Of a stretch of DNA of 45,607 nucleotides, positions 13,702 through 22,275 are shown piece after piece. The notes under the pieces were generated by a model, which had not been told where the DNA came from, made no database searches, and was given only the letters and a program-made list of their open reading frames with translations. Position 1 is the first letter of the stretch. Each line of letters starts with the position of its first letter. Origin of the DNA: an uncultured Roseburia sp. (lineage in GTDB: Bacteria > Bacillota > Clostridia > Lachnospirales > Lachnospiraceae). A program made the position numbers and the translations under genes. Location of the stretch: NCBI GenBank assembly GCA_900548205.1, contig URJS01000010.1:1-45607 (forward strand). Reading direction: 5' to 3'.

Positions 13702-14907
13702 ATGGACAAGATTCAGATGACGACACCGCTTGTGGAGATGGATGGGGATGAGATGACCCGTATTCTCTGGCAGATGATCAAGGAGGAGCTGCTGCTTCCT
13801 TTTATCGATTTAAATACAGAGTATTACGATCTTGGTCTGATACATCGCAATGAGACGGAGGATCAGGTGACGGTTGACGCGGCAAACGCAACGAAAAAAT
13901 ACGGCGTTGCCGTAAAATGTGCGACGATCACGCCAAACGCCGCCCGTGTAAAGGAGTATCAGCTAAAAGAAATGTGGAAAAGTCCAAATGGCACGATCCG
14001 CGCCATGCTCGACGGTACGGTGTTCCGTGCACCGATCGTCGTAAAGGGGATTGAGCCGTGCGTAAAGAATTGGAAAAAGCCGATCACGATCGCGCGTCAC
14101 GCCTATGGGGACGTCTATAAGGCGTCTGAGATGAAGATTCCGGGCGCCGGAAAATGCGAGCTTATCTACACGGCGGAGAACGGAACTGAGGTAAGGGAAT
14201 TGATCCATAATTTTACGGGTGCGGGTGTCGTGCAGGGACAGCACAATCTTTGCGCTTCTATTGACAGCTTTGCAAGGAGCTGCTTTCAGTATGCGATCGA
14301 CACGAAGCAGGACCTGTGGTTTGCGACGAAGGATACGATTTCCAAGCAGTATGACCATACGTTTAAGGATATTTTTCAGGAGATTTTCGATGCGGAATAT
14401 GCGCAAAAATTTGAGGCCGCCGGCATCACTTATTTTTATACCTTGATCGACGATGCGGTCGCGCGCGTCATGAAGGCGGAGGGCGGCTTTATCTGGGCGT
14501 GTAAGAATTACGACGGAGATGTGATGAGCGATATGGTGTCAAGCGCCTTCGGTTCGCTGGCAATGATGACCTCCGTGCTTGTATCGCCGGACGGGTGCTA
14601 TGAATATGAGGCAGCGCACGGAACGGTACAGCGTCATTATTACAAGCACCAAAAGGGGGAGGAGACTTCCACCAATTCTGTCGCTACGATCTTTGCATGG
14701 ACGGGCGCGCTTAGAAAGCGCGGCGAGCTTGACGGAAATAGCGGGCTGACAGGCTTTGCGGACAAATTGGAGAGCGCCTGCATCAAGACGCTGGAAGGCG
14801 GTAAGATGACCAAGGACCTTGCTCTGATCACCACGCATCCGAAGCCGACCGTACTAAACAGCGCAGATTTTATTAAGGAAATTCGTATAACACTAGAAGG
14901 AATGTAA
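13702..14907 (+). CDS. icd: Isocitrate dehydrogenase, NADP-dependent (eukaryote-like type)
   Basis: Oxidative decarboxylation of isocitrate to 2-oxoglutarate with NADP (EC 1.1.1.42), in the cytoplasm. The 401-residue protein is of the eukaryote-like (type II) family: VEMDGDEMTRILWQMIKEEL at the start, KCATITPNAARV, the substrate loop SPNGTIRAMLDGTVFR and the NADP-region GTVQRHYY. It probably supplies 2-oxoglutarate for glutamate synthesis in an incomplete citric acid cycle; no citrate synthase or aconitase gene is in the window. The ATG at 13702 is eight bases after AAAGGA, a better spacing than the ATG at 13696. It follows the response regulator closely and precedes the ABC-F gene by four bases. 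Confidence 0.96.
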   Translation: MDKIQMTTPLVEMDGDEMTRILWQMIKEELLLPFIDLNTEYYDLGLIHRNETEDQVTVDAANATKKYGVAVKCATITPNAARVKEYQLKEMWKSPNGTIRAMLDGTVFRAPIVVKGIEPCVKNWKKPITIARHAYGDVYKASEMKIPGAGKCELIYTAENGTEVRELIHNFTGAGVVQGQHNLCASIDSFARSCFQYAIDTKQDLWFATKDTISKQYDHTFKDIFQEIFDAEYAQKFEAAGITYFYTLIDDAVARVMKAEGGFIWACKNYDGDVMSDMVSSAFGSLAMMTSVLVSPDGCYEYEAAHGTVQRHYYKHQKGEETSTNSVATIFAWTGALRKRGELDGNSGLTGFADKLESACIKTLEGGKMTKDLALITTHPKPTVLNSADFIKEIRITLEGM

Positions 14908-14911
14908 GACT

Positions 14912-16861
14912 ATGGTTTTATCTTGTCAGAATATCTCAAAGTCATTCGGGACTGACGAAGTATTAAAGGATATCAGCTTTCATCTGGAAGCAAATGAAAA
15001 GGCGGCGATCGTCGGCATCAACGGCGCCGGGAAATCGACGCTACTGAAAATTATCATGCAAAAGGAGCAGGCGGACGCCGGAGAGGTAGTTCTGGCTAAG
15101 GATGCAGCGATTGGTTATCTGGCGCAGTATCAGGATATTTCCGGTGATCACAGCATCTATGAGGAGGTGCTTTCCTCACGCGGGGAGGTGCTTGAGCTGG
15201 AAGCGCGCCTGCGGGAGCAGGAGGCGCAGATGAATCTGCTCGCGGGGGAAGAATTGGAGCGCCTTCTGGAGAATTATCACAGGCTAAGCCGCGAGTTTGA
15301 ATTGCTTGGCGGTCACACCTATCGAAGCGAGGTCACAGGTATTTTAAAGGGGCTTGGGTTTTTAGACGAGGAGCTTACAAGAAAGATGGGAGAGCTCTCG
15401 GGCGGGCAGAAAACGCGCGTTTCTCTGGGAAAGCTGCTCGTTACAAAGCCGGATGTGCTCTTGCTTGATGAGCCGACGAACCATCTGGATGTGGAGTCGA
15501 TTCGTTGGCTGGAGGGCTTTCTTGCAAACTATAAGGGGGCTGTCGTCATTGTCTCGCACGATCGTTATTTTCTGGACCGGGTCGTGACAAAGGTAATTGA
15601 AATTTTTCAGCACAAGGGGTTTGTCTATCAGGGAAATTACACGGAATTTGCAAAGAAGAAGGCGAAGGTGCGCAAGGATCTGCTACGGCAATACTATCGC
15701 CAACAGCAGGAGATCAAGCGTCAGGAGGAGGTCATCGCGAAGCTAAAAGCGTTTAATCGGGAGAAATCAATTAAGCGCGCGGAGAGCCGGGAGAAGCTTC
15801 TGGATAAGGTGGAGCGTCTTGAGAAGCCGACGGAGGAGCATACGGATGTCTACATTGTCCTAGAGCCGGAAGTGACAAGCGGAAACGATGTTTTAACTGT
15901 TTCAAACCTCGCGAAAGCATATGGGGCGCATCGTCTTTTTTCAGACCTTTCCTTTGAATTAAAGCGCGGGGAGCGCGTTGCCCTGATCGGAAATAACGGA
16001 ACGGGAAAGACGACGATCCTTAAGCTGATCAATGGATTGGCGGAGGGAGACGCCGGCAGCATTACGCTGGGAACAAATGTGCAGATCGGTTATTACGATC
16101 AGGAGCATCAGCTGCTTCATATGGAAAAGACGATTTTTGAGGAGATCTCCGACGCATATCCGCAGTTAAATAACACAAAAATAAGGAATGTGCTGGCTGC
16201 GTTTTTATTTACGAATGACGATGTGTTTAAGCGCATTTCCGATCTGAGCGGCGGAGAGCGCGGCAGGGTTTCCCTGGTAAAGCTGATGCTTTCCAATGCA
16301 AATTTTCTGATCCTTGACGAGCCGACAAACCATTTGGATATTACCTCAAAGGAGATTTTGGAGAGCGCCCTGAATCAGTATACGGGAACAGTTTTATTTG
16401 TCTCGCACGACCGCTATTTTATCAATCAGACAGCGACACGGATTCTGGAGTTGACGGGAGAGACGCTTGTCAATTATCTTGGCAATTATGATTATTATCT
16501 GGAAAAGCGTGAGGAGCTGACGCGTGTCTATGCGTCTTTGCCGGACGATTTAGGGAATGCGCAAAGCGAGAAAGAGACGAAGGTGGCACCGGCGGCAAAG
16601 ACAGACTGGAAGCAGCAAAAGGCAGAGCAGGCGCGTCTGCGCAAGCTTATGAACGAGCTGAAAAGGGCAGAGGAGCGTATTGCATCACTGGAATCGGAGC
16701 TTGCAGAGATTGACGCGGCATGTGCGCTGCCGCAAAACGCGACAAATTCCGCAAAGCTGAATGAATTGGGTCAAAGGCGAGAGACATGCCAAAGGGAATT
16801 GGATGCGTGTTATGAGACATGGGAGCGCTTATCGCTTGAGACAGAAAACTTCGCAGACTGA
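14912..16861 (+). CDS. ABC-F family ATP-binding protein (YdiF/Uup-like)
   Basis: A 649-residue soluble protein with two ABC ATPase domains and no membrane part. Domain 1 has GINGAGKS (about residue 34) and LSGGQKTRVSLGKLL; domain 2 has GNNGTGKT (about 360) and LSGGERGRVSLVKLM. Both have LLDEPTNHLD-type Walker B motifs. Between them lies the Arg/Lys-rich ABC-F linker with KSIKRAESREKLLDKVERL. A C-terminal coiled coil (about 560-649) follows, as in Uup and YdiF. ABC-F proteins act on the ribosome, in translation control or antibiotic protection; which role applies cannot be told here. It lies directly upstream of rex, as ydiF is near rex in Bacillus, which favours a housekeeping role over antibiotic resistance. 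Confidence 0.93.
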   Translation: MVLSCQNISKSFGTDEVLKDISFHLEANEKAAIVGINGAGKSTLLKIIMQKEQADAGEVVLAKDAAIGYLAQYQDISGDHSIYEEVLSSRGEVLELEARLREQEAQMNLLAGEELERLLENYHRLSREFELLGGHTYRSEVTGILKGLGFLDEELTRKMGELSGGQKTRVSLGKLLVTKPDVLLLDEPTNHLDVESIRWLEGFLANYKGAVVIVSHDRYFLDRVVTKVIEIFQHKGFVYQGNYTEFAKKKAKVRKDLLRQYYRQQQEIKRQEEVIAKLKAFNREKSIKRAESREKLLDKVERLEKPTEEHTDVYIVLEPEVTSGNDVLTVSNLAKAYGAHRLFSDLSFELKRGERVALIGNNGTGKTTILKLINGLAEGDAGSITLGTNVQIGYYDQEHQLLHMEKTIFEEISDAYPQLNNTKIRNVLAAFLFTNDDVFKRISDLSGGERGRVSLVKLMLSNANFLILDEPTNHLDITSKEILESALNQYTGTVLFVSHDRYFINQTATRILELTGETLVNYLGNYDYYLEKREELTRVYASLPDDLGNAQSEKETKVAPAAKTDWKQQKAEQARLRKLMNELKRAEERIASLESELAEIDAACALPQNATNSAKLNELGQRRETCQRELDACYETWERLSLETENFAD

Positions 16862-16863
16862 CG

Positions 16864-16881
16864 TTGTTAAATTTTTGTCAC
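16864..16881 (+). promoter_or_regulatory. Candidate Rex operator (half-conserved)
   Basis: TTGTTAAATTTTTGTCAC overlaps the end of the ABC-F gene and abuts the rex -35 box. The left half TTGTTAA matches the Firmicutes Rex consensus TTGTTAANNNNTTAACAA fully; the right half matches four of seven. Autoregulation by Rex is inferred. Confidence 0.35.
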
Positions 16882-16882
16882 A

Positions 16883-16911
16883 TTGACAGACACCCCGATA
16901 ATCATTATAAT
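16883..16911 (+). promoter_or_regulatory. Consensus sigma-A promoter of rex
   Basis: TTGACA (16883-16888) and TATAAT (16906-16911) are both perfect and 17 bases apart. Because any start codon upstream of 16911 would lie inside the promoter, rex must begin at the GTG at 16949. Confidence 0.85.
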
Positions 16912-16948
16912 AGCACTAGCAGGTTTTGTAGGAAAGGTGGAGAATCAC

Positions 16949-17602
16949 GTGCAGCAAAAGGAGATTTCGCAGGCTGTCATTCGCAGAATGCCGCGCTATT
17001 ACCGTTATCTGGGGGAATTACTTGAGGATGGTGTAGAGCGGATTTCCTCGAATGATCTAAGCCGCACTATGCGGGTGACTGCATCGCAGATTCGTCAGGA
17101 CTTAAATAATTTCGGCGGATTCGGACAGCAGGGCTATGGATATAATGTAAAATACTTACACGATGAGATCGGAAAGATATTAGGTCTGGATCAGAGACAT
17201 AATATCATTGTCATAGGCGCTGGAAATCTGGGGCAGGCAATTACCAACTATGTGAAATTTGAGCAGCTTGGTTTTATGATCATTGGCTTGTTTGATATTA
17301 ATCCGGCACTTGAGGGCTTAACGGTGCGCGGGATTAAGATCCATATGATGGATGAGCTGCCGGCTTTTTGCGAGGAGCATCAGGTAGATATTGCGGCTCT
17401 GACGCTTCCAAAGGAAAAGGCGGATGCAAGCGCGCATCGTCTTGTAGAACTCGGCATCCATGCGATCTGGAATTTTGCGCATGTGGACCTTGACCTGATC
17501 GATCAGGATGTCGTCATTGAGAACGTGCATCTTTCGGACAGTCTGATGCAGCTTTCCTATAATATTGTAAAAAACAGAGCAAAAATAGAGCACTCATCAT
17601 AA
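16949..17602 (+). CDS. rex: Redox-sensing transcriptional repressor Rex
   Basis: Senses the NADH/NAD ratio and represses fermentation and alternative-respiration genes when NADH is low. The 217-residue protein has an N-terminal winged helix (QAVIRRMPRYYRYLGELLED, then SSNDLSRTMRVTASQIRQDL and NNFGGFGQQGYGYNV) and a Rossmann domain with GAGNLGQA (about residues 90-97). The GTG start follows AAGGTGGAG by six bases and lies behind a perfect promoter. No target operon is evident beyond a possible autoregulatory site. A strong terminator follows 4 bases after the stop, so rex is likely its own transcript. Confidence 0.95.
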   Translation: MQQKEISQAVIRRMPRYYRYLGELLEDGVERISSNDLSRTMRVTASQIRQDLNNFGGFGQQGYGYNVKYLHDEIGKILGLDQRHNIIVIGAGNLGQAITNYVKFEQLGFMIIGLFDINPALEGLTVRGIKIHMMDELPAFCEEHQVDIAALTLPKEKADASAHRLVELGIHAIWNFAHVDLDLIDQDVVIENVHLSDSLMQLSYNIVKNRAKIEHSS

Positions 17603-17605
17603 GGC

Positions 17606-17639
17606 AAAAAGCGCCCACCTATGGTAAGGGCGCTTTTTT
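17606..17639 (+). terminator. rex terminator
   Basis: AAAAAGCGCCC (17606-17616) pairs with GGGCGCTTTTT (17628-17638) around an 11-nt loop, followed by further T. Confidence 0.88.
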
Positions 17640-17668
17640 CTGACATTGGTTTGTAGGAGGAGGGAACC

Positions 17669-19186
17669 ATGCGGTATCTTGTAACGGGTGATGAAATGAA
17701 GACCTACGATAAAAATACGATAGAGACCTTACAGCTTCCTGCGCTTGTGCTGATGGAACGCGCCGCGCTTTCTGTTGTGGAGGAGCTGTGGGAAACTCCG
17801 GCGGTGCGCGGGCGTATACTGATCGTCTGCGGGAACGGAAATAACGGAGGAGACGGCTATGCCGTCGCGCGTCTGCTTTTGCAAAGAGGCTGTGAGGTGG
17901 ATGTGGTAGCTGCGCCTGCTTCCTTAGGGAGAACAGCGGAGAACCGGCGTCAAGCAGATATTTTTCGCGCATACGGCGGGAGGATTCTGGAGAAGATACC
18001 AGACAACCGATGCTACAGTGCAGTGATCGATGCTGTTTTCGGCGTGGGACTCTCCCGCAGCATAGAGGGGGACTATGCCGCGCTGCTTGCACAGATGAAC
18101 GGACTTTCCGGTATGAAGATCGCGTTAGATATTCCGTCCGGTATCTGCGCGGACACCGGAGCGGTGCTTGGAACGGCGTTTCGCGCTGATCTGACGATCG
18201 CGTTCGGATTTGAGAAAATCGGAACGGCGCTCTGGCCGGGCAATACCTATGCCAAAACAGTGCGTGTTAAGGAGATCGGGATAGACGGGCATAGCTTTTT
18301 GGGGCGGTCGCCAAAGCTTGCGGCGTTTGAGAGAGAGGATCTAAAACGGCTTCCGGCGAGGGAGAGTCATTCCAACAAGGGAAGCTTTGGAAAATTACTT
18401 GTGATCGCAGGAAGCGCGGGTATGGCGGGGGCAGCGTATCTTTGCGCCAAAGCGGCGTATTGCTGCGGCTGTGGTCTGGTGCGGATCGTCACACCGGAGG
18501 AAAACCGCAGTATGCTGCAGATGAAGCTCCCGGAGGCGATCGTGTGTGCATATGAAGGAGCGCCGGAGGAAGCGTGGCTAAGGGAGCAGCTCGCATGGGC
18601 GGATGCGGTTGTGTGCGGACCGGGCATCGGAACATCGGAAACGGCAGTAGGATTGGCAGAGAAGGTGCTTTGCGAGACGCGGGTTCCGCTTCTTTTGGAT
18701 GCGGACGCCCTGAATTTGCTGGCGCGTGATCTGGGAATGTTGGAAACATGCAGGGTGCAGGTGATCGTTACGCCGCATTTGGGTGAGATGAGCCGTTTAT
18801 GCCAAAAAAGTATCTCTTATCTGCAAAGTCATCTGCTTGAGGCAGCGGAAGCTTTCGCGGCGGAGCATGATGTGATCTGCGTGTTAAAGGACGAGCGCAC
18901 GGTCACATGTATTCCCGGTGCGGGCGCCTATCTCAACCTGTCGGGAAACGACGGTATGGCGACTGCCGGAAGCGGAGATGTGCTAAGCGGTGTGATCGGC
19001 GGACTGCTGGCGCAGGGAATGCGCGCGGAGGATGCTGCGCCGCTCGGCGTGTTTTTGCATGGAGCGGCGGGGGACGCCGTGCGGGAAAGATACAGCGTTC
19101 CCGGGCTTATGGCGTCTGATCTGCACGAGGGGCTGCGGCTGGTACTCAAAGAAGCAGAACAGTTTGGAAAGGAAGGAAAAGCATGA
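17669..19186 (+). CDS. nnr: Bifunctional NAD(P)H-hydrate epimerase / ADP-dependent NAD(P)H-hydrate dehydratase
   Basis: Repairs hydrated NADH and NADPH: the N-terminal YjeF domain epimerises the R and S hydrates (EC 5.1.99.6), and the C-terminal ribokinase-like domain dehydrates S-NAD(P)HX with ADP (EC 4.2.1.136). The 505-residue fusion is of usual length. The N-terminal domain shows CGNGNNGGDGYAVARLL (about residues 54-70) and IDAVFGVGLSR. The C-terminal domain shows SHSNKGSFGKLLVIAGSAGM, VTPHLGEMSRL and NDGMATAGSGDVLSGVIGGL (about 428-447). The ATG at 17669 follows GGAGGAGGG. It overlaps alr by four bases, so the two are translationally coupled. Confidence 0.96.
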   Translation: MRYLVTGDEMKTYDKNTIETLQLPALVLMERAALSVVEELWETPAVRGRILIVCGNGNNGGDGYAVARLLLQRGCEVDVVAAPASLGRTAENRRQADIFRAYGGRILEKIPDNRCYSAVIDAVFGVGLSRSIEGDYAALLAQMNGLSGMKIALDIPSGICADTGAVLGTAFRADLTIAFGFEKIGTALWPGNTYAKTVRVKEIGIDGHSFLGRSPKLAAFEREDLKRLPARESHSNKGSFGKLLVIAGSAGMAGAAYLCAKAAYCCGCGLVRIVTPEENRSMLQMKLPEAIVCAYEGAPEEAWLREQLAWADAVVCGPGIGTSETAVGLAEKVLCETRVPLLLDADALNLLARDLGMLETCRVQVIVTPHLGEMSRLCQKSISYLQSHLLEAAEAFAAEHDVICVLKDERTVTCIPGAGAYLNLSGNDGMATAGSGDVLSGVIGGLLAQGMRAEDAAPLGVFLHGAAGDAVRERYSVPGLMASDLHEGLRLVLKEAEQFGKEGKA

Positions 19187-20352
19187 AAAGATACAGCAGA
19201 GTTCATGCAGAAATCGATCTGGATGCGATTCTTCACAATATGGAAGCAATGCATCAGTGTGTCTCGGAGCACACAAGGCTTATGGCAGTCATAAAAGCAG
19301 ACGGCTACGGGCACGGAGCAGTCGAGATTGCGGAGGCGATCGACGGGCTGCCCTATGTATTCGGTTATGCCGTGGCAACCGTTGAGGAGGGGCTTATTCT
19401 GCGTAATCATGGTATTGAAAAGCCAATCCTCATTCTTGGCTATGTCTTTCCGGAGCAGTATCATGATATGATCCGGGCGCGTATCCGTCCGACTGTCTTT
19501 ACGAGCGATATGGCGGAGCGCCTGTCCGTTATGGCAGGGCGCCTTGAGGTGGAGTGTCCGATCCATTTTGCGGTAGATACGGGAATGAGCCGCATCGGTT
19601 ATCAGGCGACGGAGGAGGCGGCAGAGGAAATGGCACGGATCGCATCCCTCCCGCATATTGTGGTAGAGGGAATCTTCACGCATTTTGCACGGGCGGACGA
19701 AGCGGATAAGACGAGCACTTACCGGCAGCTTGACCTGTTTCGTCAGATGATCGGGATGCTAAAGGAGCGTGGGGTGACGATTCCGATCCATCACTGTGCG
19801 AACAGCGCGGCGATCGTCGATCTGCCAGAAACAAATATGGATTTGGTGCGCGCGGGCATTACGATGTACGGTCTGTGGCCGTCGCCGGAGGTGGATAAGA
19901 GCCGGATTGATCTAAAACCGGCGCTTTCCCTTGTCACACATGTTGCTTATGTCAAGGAGCTTCCGGCAGGACGAGAGATCAGCTACGGCGGCACTTACAC
20001 CACGACAAAGCGGCAGAGGATCGCGACGATCCCCGTGGGCTATGCTGACGGCTATGCAAGAGGACTTTCCAATCGTGCGGATGTGCTGATCCACGGAAAG
20101 CGCGCACCGATCTGCGGCAGAGTCTGTATGGATCAGTTCATGGTGGATGTGACGGACATCCCGCAGACGGCGACGGGCGATAAGGTGACGCTGATCGGAA
20201 AGGACGGAGAGGAGCAGATCACGATGGAGGAGCTTGGCGCGCTTTCCGACCGCTTTAATTATGAATTTGTCTGCGATCTTGGAAAGAGGATCCCAAGAGT
20301 TTATCTGCAGAACGGCAGAGTGATAGGGACAAAAGATCATTTTTCCGAATAA
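19183..20352 (+). CDS. alr: Alanine racemase
   Basis: PLP enzyme that makes D-alanine for peptidoglycan (EC 5.1.1.1). The 389-residue protein has the cofactor lysine (Lys38) in AVIKADGYGHGA, a fold-type III barrel with the catalytic-tyrosine region RAGITMYGLWPS and SYGGTYTT, and the C-terminal RVCMDQFMVDVTD. It overlaps nnr through ATGA. The next gene is mazF, matching the Firmicutes alr-endoA neighbourhood, but the antitoxin gene normally found between them is missing. Confidence 0.97.
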   Translation: MKRYSRVHAEIDLDAILHNMEAMHQCVSEHTRLMAVIKADGYGHGAVEIAEAIDGLPYVFGYAVATVEEGLILRNHGIEKPILILGYVFPEQYHDMIRARIRPTVFTSDMAERLSVMAGRLEVECPIHFAVDTGMSRIGYQATEEAAEEMARIASLPHIVVEGIFTHFARADEADKTSTYRQLDLFRQMIGMLKERGVTIPIHHCANSAAIVDLPETNMDLVRAGITMYGLWPSPEVDKSRIDLKPALSLVTHVAYVKELPAGREISYGGTYTTTKRQRIATIPVGYADGYARGLSNRADVLIHGKRAPICGRVCMDQFMVDVTDIPQTATGDKVTLIGKDGEEQITMEELGALSDRFNYEFVCDLGKRIPRVYLQNGRVIGTKDHFSE

Positions 20353-20413
20353 ACAGAATACACCCGTGAAAATTGGCAATACTATCCTTAAAACAATAGG
20401 GAGTGGAAAGTAT

Positions 20414-20761
20414 ATGGTAATCAGACGTGGGGATATTTTTTATGCAGATTTAAGACCTGTCGTAGGCTCGGAGCAGGGAGGCGTACGCCCGGTGCTCATT
20501 ATACAAAACGATGTCGGAAACCGGCACAGCCCGACAGTCATCTGTGCGGCGATCACCTCGCAGATGAATAAGGCAAAGCTGCCGACGCATGTGGAGCTTG
20601 ACAGCCGACGCTATGCGCTCGTGAAGGATTCTGTCGTCCTTTTGGAGCAGCTGCGCACGATCGATAAGACAAGGCTTAAGGATAAGGTGTGCCATCTGGA
20701 CGCGCAGATTCTTGTGAAAATAGATAAAGCGCTTGAGATAAGTCTTGAACTATATACATAG
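20414..20761 (+). CDS. mazF: MazF/EndoA (NdoA) family endoribonuclease toxin
   Basis: A 115-residue sequence-specific mRNA interferase of the chromosomal EndoA/NdoA type. It begins VIRRGDIFYADLRPVVGSEQ and contains the catalytic Arg in GGVRPVLIIQND and the catalytic Thr in VICAAITSQ, then the typical ALVKDSVVLLEQLRTIDKTR. In Bacillus the antitoxin EndoAI is encoded between alr and ndoA; here the gap is only 61 bases and holds no antitoxin frame. The chosen ATG has purine-rich GGAGTGGAAAG upstream; a GTG at 20366 would add 16 residues not seen in the family. A new promoter starts at its stop codon, so it likely ends the nnr-alr transcript. Confidence 0.94.
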   Translation: MVIRRGDIFYADLRPVVGSEQGGVRPVLIIQNDVGNRHSPTVICAAITSQMNKAKLPTHVELDSRRYALVKDSVVLLEQLRTIDKTRLKDKVCHLDAQILVKIDKALEISLELYT

Positions 20762-20762
20762 C

Positions 20763-20791
20763 TTGACTATTACACGGGAAAATGATACGAT
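20763..20791 (+). promoter_or_regulatory. Promoter of the CorC/HlyC-type gene
   Basis: TTGACT (20763-20768) and TACGAT (20786-20791) are exactly 17 bases apart, directly after the mazF stop codon. Confidence 0.6.
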
Positions 20792-20846
20792 TTTAACAGT
20801 TTTTTGTGTAATTTTAAGATACGAGAAGGAGAGAAAAGAGATACCT

Positions 20847-22229
20847 ATGGAGGATGGATCAAATCCCATCGCCGGGATTTTCATTTTTGCCGGAGTCATA
20901 CTGGCAGATTTTGTGATTTTCGGCTTTTACGCTGCCATGCAGAATCTCAATGAGACAGCGATTGAGAAGATGGCAAAGAACAAGAAAACGAGAGCCATGG
21001 AGCTGCTCTTAAAGTATATGGATAAGACGGAGCGCTATACGCATATCTGTCAGCTGTTGATTCTTGCGGCGCATATGCTGCTCGGATTTTTTGAGGTGCC
21101 GCTCTGGATCAAGCATTTTTTAGCGGGGAAGGAGCATACGTTTTTGTTTGTGCTTGCGCATGTCGCGATTTTTCTGGCGCTGATATTTCTGGTGCTTGTC
21201 TTTGGCATCTACACGCCGGAAAAGGTGGCGGCAAGGAAGCCGGAAAGCTGGGCGCTTCGGCTGGTCGTTCCGGTGCACGCGCTTGAGCTTCTCCTGTTTC
21301 CGCTGATCTGGCTGACAGATGTGATGTCGAATATGCTGGCGCGTGTTTTTGGCGTAGACCCGCTCAGCGATACGGACGACGTGACGGAGGAGGAGATCAT
21401 CAGCATGGTCAACGAAGGTCACGAGCAGGGCGTGCTTTTGGCGAGTGAGGCGGAAATGATACACAATATTTTCGAGTTCGGCGACAAAGAAGCGAAGGAT
21501 ATTATGACGCACCGGAAAAATATTGTGGCGCTTGACGGGGAAAAGACGTTTCGGGAAACGCTACTTGTGATACAGGAGAGCAATTACTCCAGATTTCCGG
21601 TTTACGTCGGCGATATCGATAATATCATCGGCGTGCTACATATTAAGGAAGCGCTGGATCTTAGCATGGACGCATCCGTTTATGAAATACCGATCAAGGA
21701 TATGGAGGGCATGATCCTTGCGGTTGATTTTATTCCTGAGACGAGAAATATCAACGCGCTGTTTGCCGCCATGCAGTCGGATAAGAGTCATATGGTGATC
21801 GTTGTGGACGAGTACGGACAGACCGCGGGGCTTGTTGCGATGGAGGATATTTTAGAGGAGATCGTCGGAAATATCGAAGACGAGCATGACGACGAGGAGT
21901 CTATGATCGAAAGGTGCTCGGATGGCAGCTATCTGATGCGGGGCATGACGCCGTTTGATGAGGTGAAGGACGAGCTTGGCATCGAGCGTGAGGAGGAGGC
22001 AGACGAGTTTGAGACACTCAGTGGCTTTCTGATCGCACTGCTCGGCAGGATCCCGGGAGAACACGAGGTGTTTTCCACGACGGCATACGGCTATTTATTT
22101 GAAATCTTAGCAGTTGAGAATAAAATGATAAAGAATGTGCATGTCGCAAGGCTGCCGGAGGAGGCGGCAGAAAACGGCGCTCCTGCGGCGGATCCTGCCG
22201 ACGAGGAGGCTTGCCAGAAGCCGGGATAA
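20847..22229 (+). CDS. CNNM/CBS-domain (CorC/HlyC family) membrane protein
   Basis: A 460-residue protein with the layout of bacterial CNNM-type transporters: an N-terminal membrane domain of about four helices (roughly residues 8-160; note GVILADFVIFGFYAAMQNLNETAIEKM, the polar substrate region), a VTEEEIISMVNEGHEQGVL linker, a CBS pair (DIMTHRKNIVALD near 218, ending with VDEYGQTAGLVAMEDILEEIVG near 330), and a CorC/HlyC C-terminal domain (DGSYLMRGMTPFDEV onward). Family members are implicated in magnesium or cobalt efflux rather than haemolysis; substrate is not determinable. The ATG at 20847 has AAGGAGAG at long spacing; upstream in-frame codons run into mazF and the promoter. Confidence 0.9.
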   Translation: MEDGSNPIAGIFIFAGVILADFVIFGFYAAMQNLNETAIEKMAKNKKTRAMELLLKYMDKTERYTHICQLLILAAHMLLGFFEVPLWIKHFLAGKEHTFLFVLAHVAIFLALIFLVLVFGIYTPEKVAARKPESWALRLVVPVHALELLLFPLIWLTDVMSNMLARVFGVDPLSDTDDVTEEEIISMVNEGHEQGVLLASEAEMIHNIFEFGDKEAKDIMTHRKNIVALDGEKTFRETLLVIQESNYSRFPVYVGDIDNIIGVLHIKEALDLSMDASVYEIPIKDMEGMILAVDFIPETRNINALFAAMQSDKSHMVIVVDEYGQTAGLVAMEDILEEIVGNIEDEHDDEESMIERCSDGSYLMRGMTPFDEVKDELGIEREEEADEFETLSGFLIALLGRIPGEHEVFSTTAYGYLFEILAVENKMIKNVHVARLPEEAAENGAPAADPADEEACQKPG

Positions 22230-22275
22230 ATGATAAAATATAGCGGAATTTGTAAAAATAGAGAGGATAAAAATT

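Noticed and set aside
16883..16948. Upstream TTG start for rex adding 22 residues
   Set aside because: The TTG is the -35 box of a perfect promoter, so it would not be transcribed.
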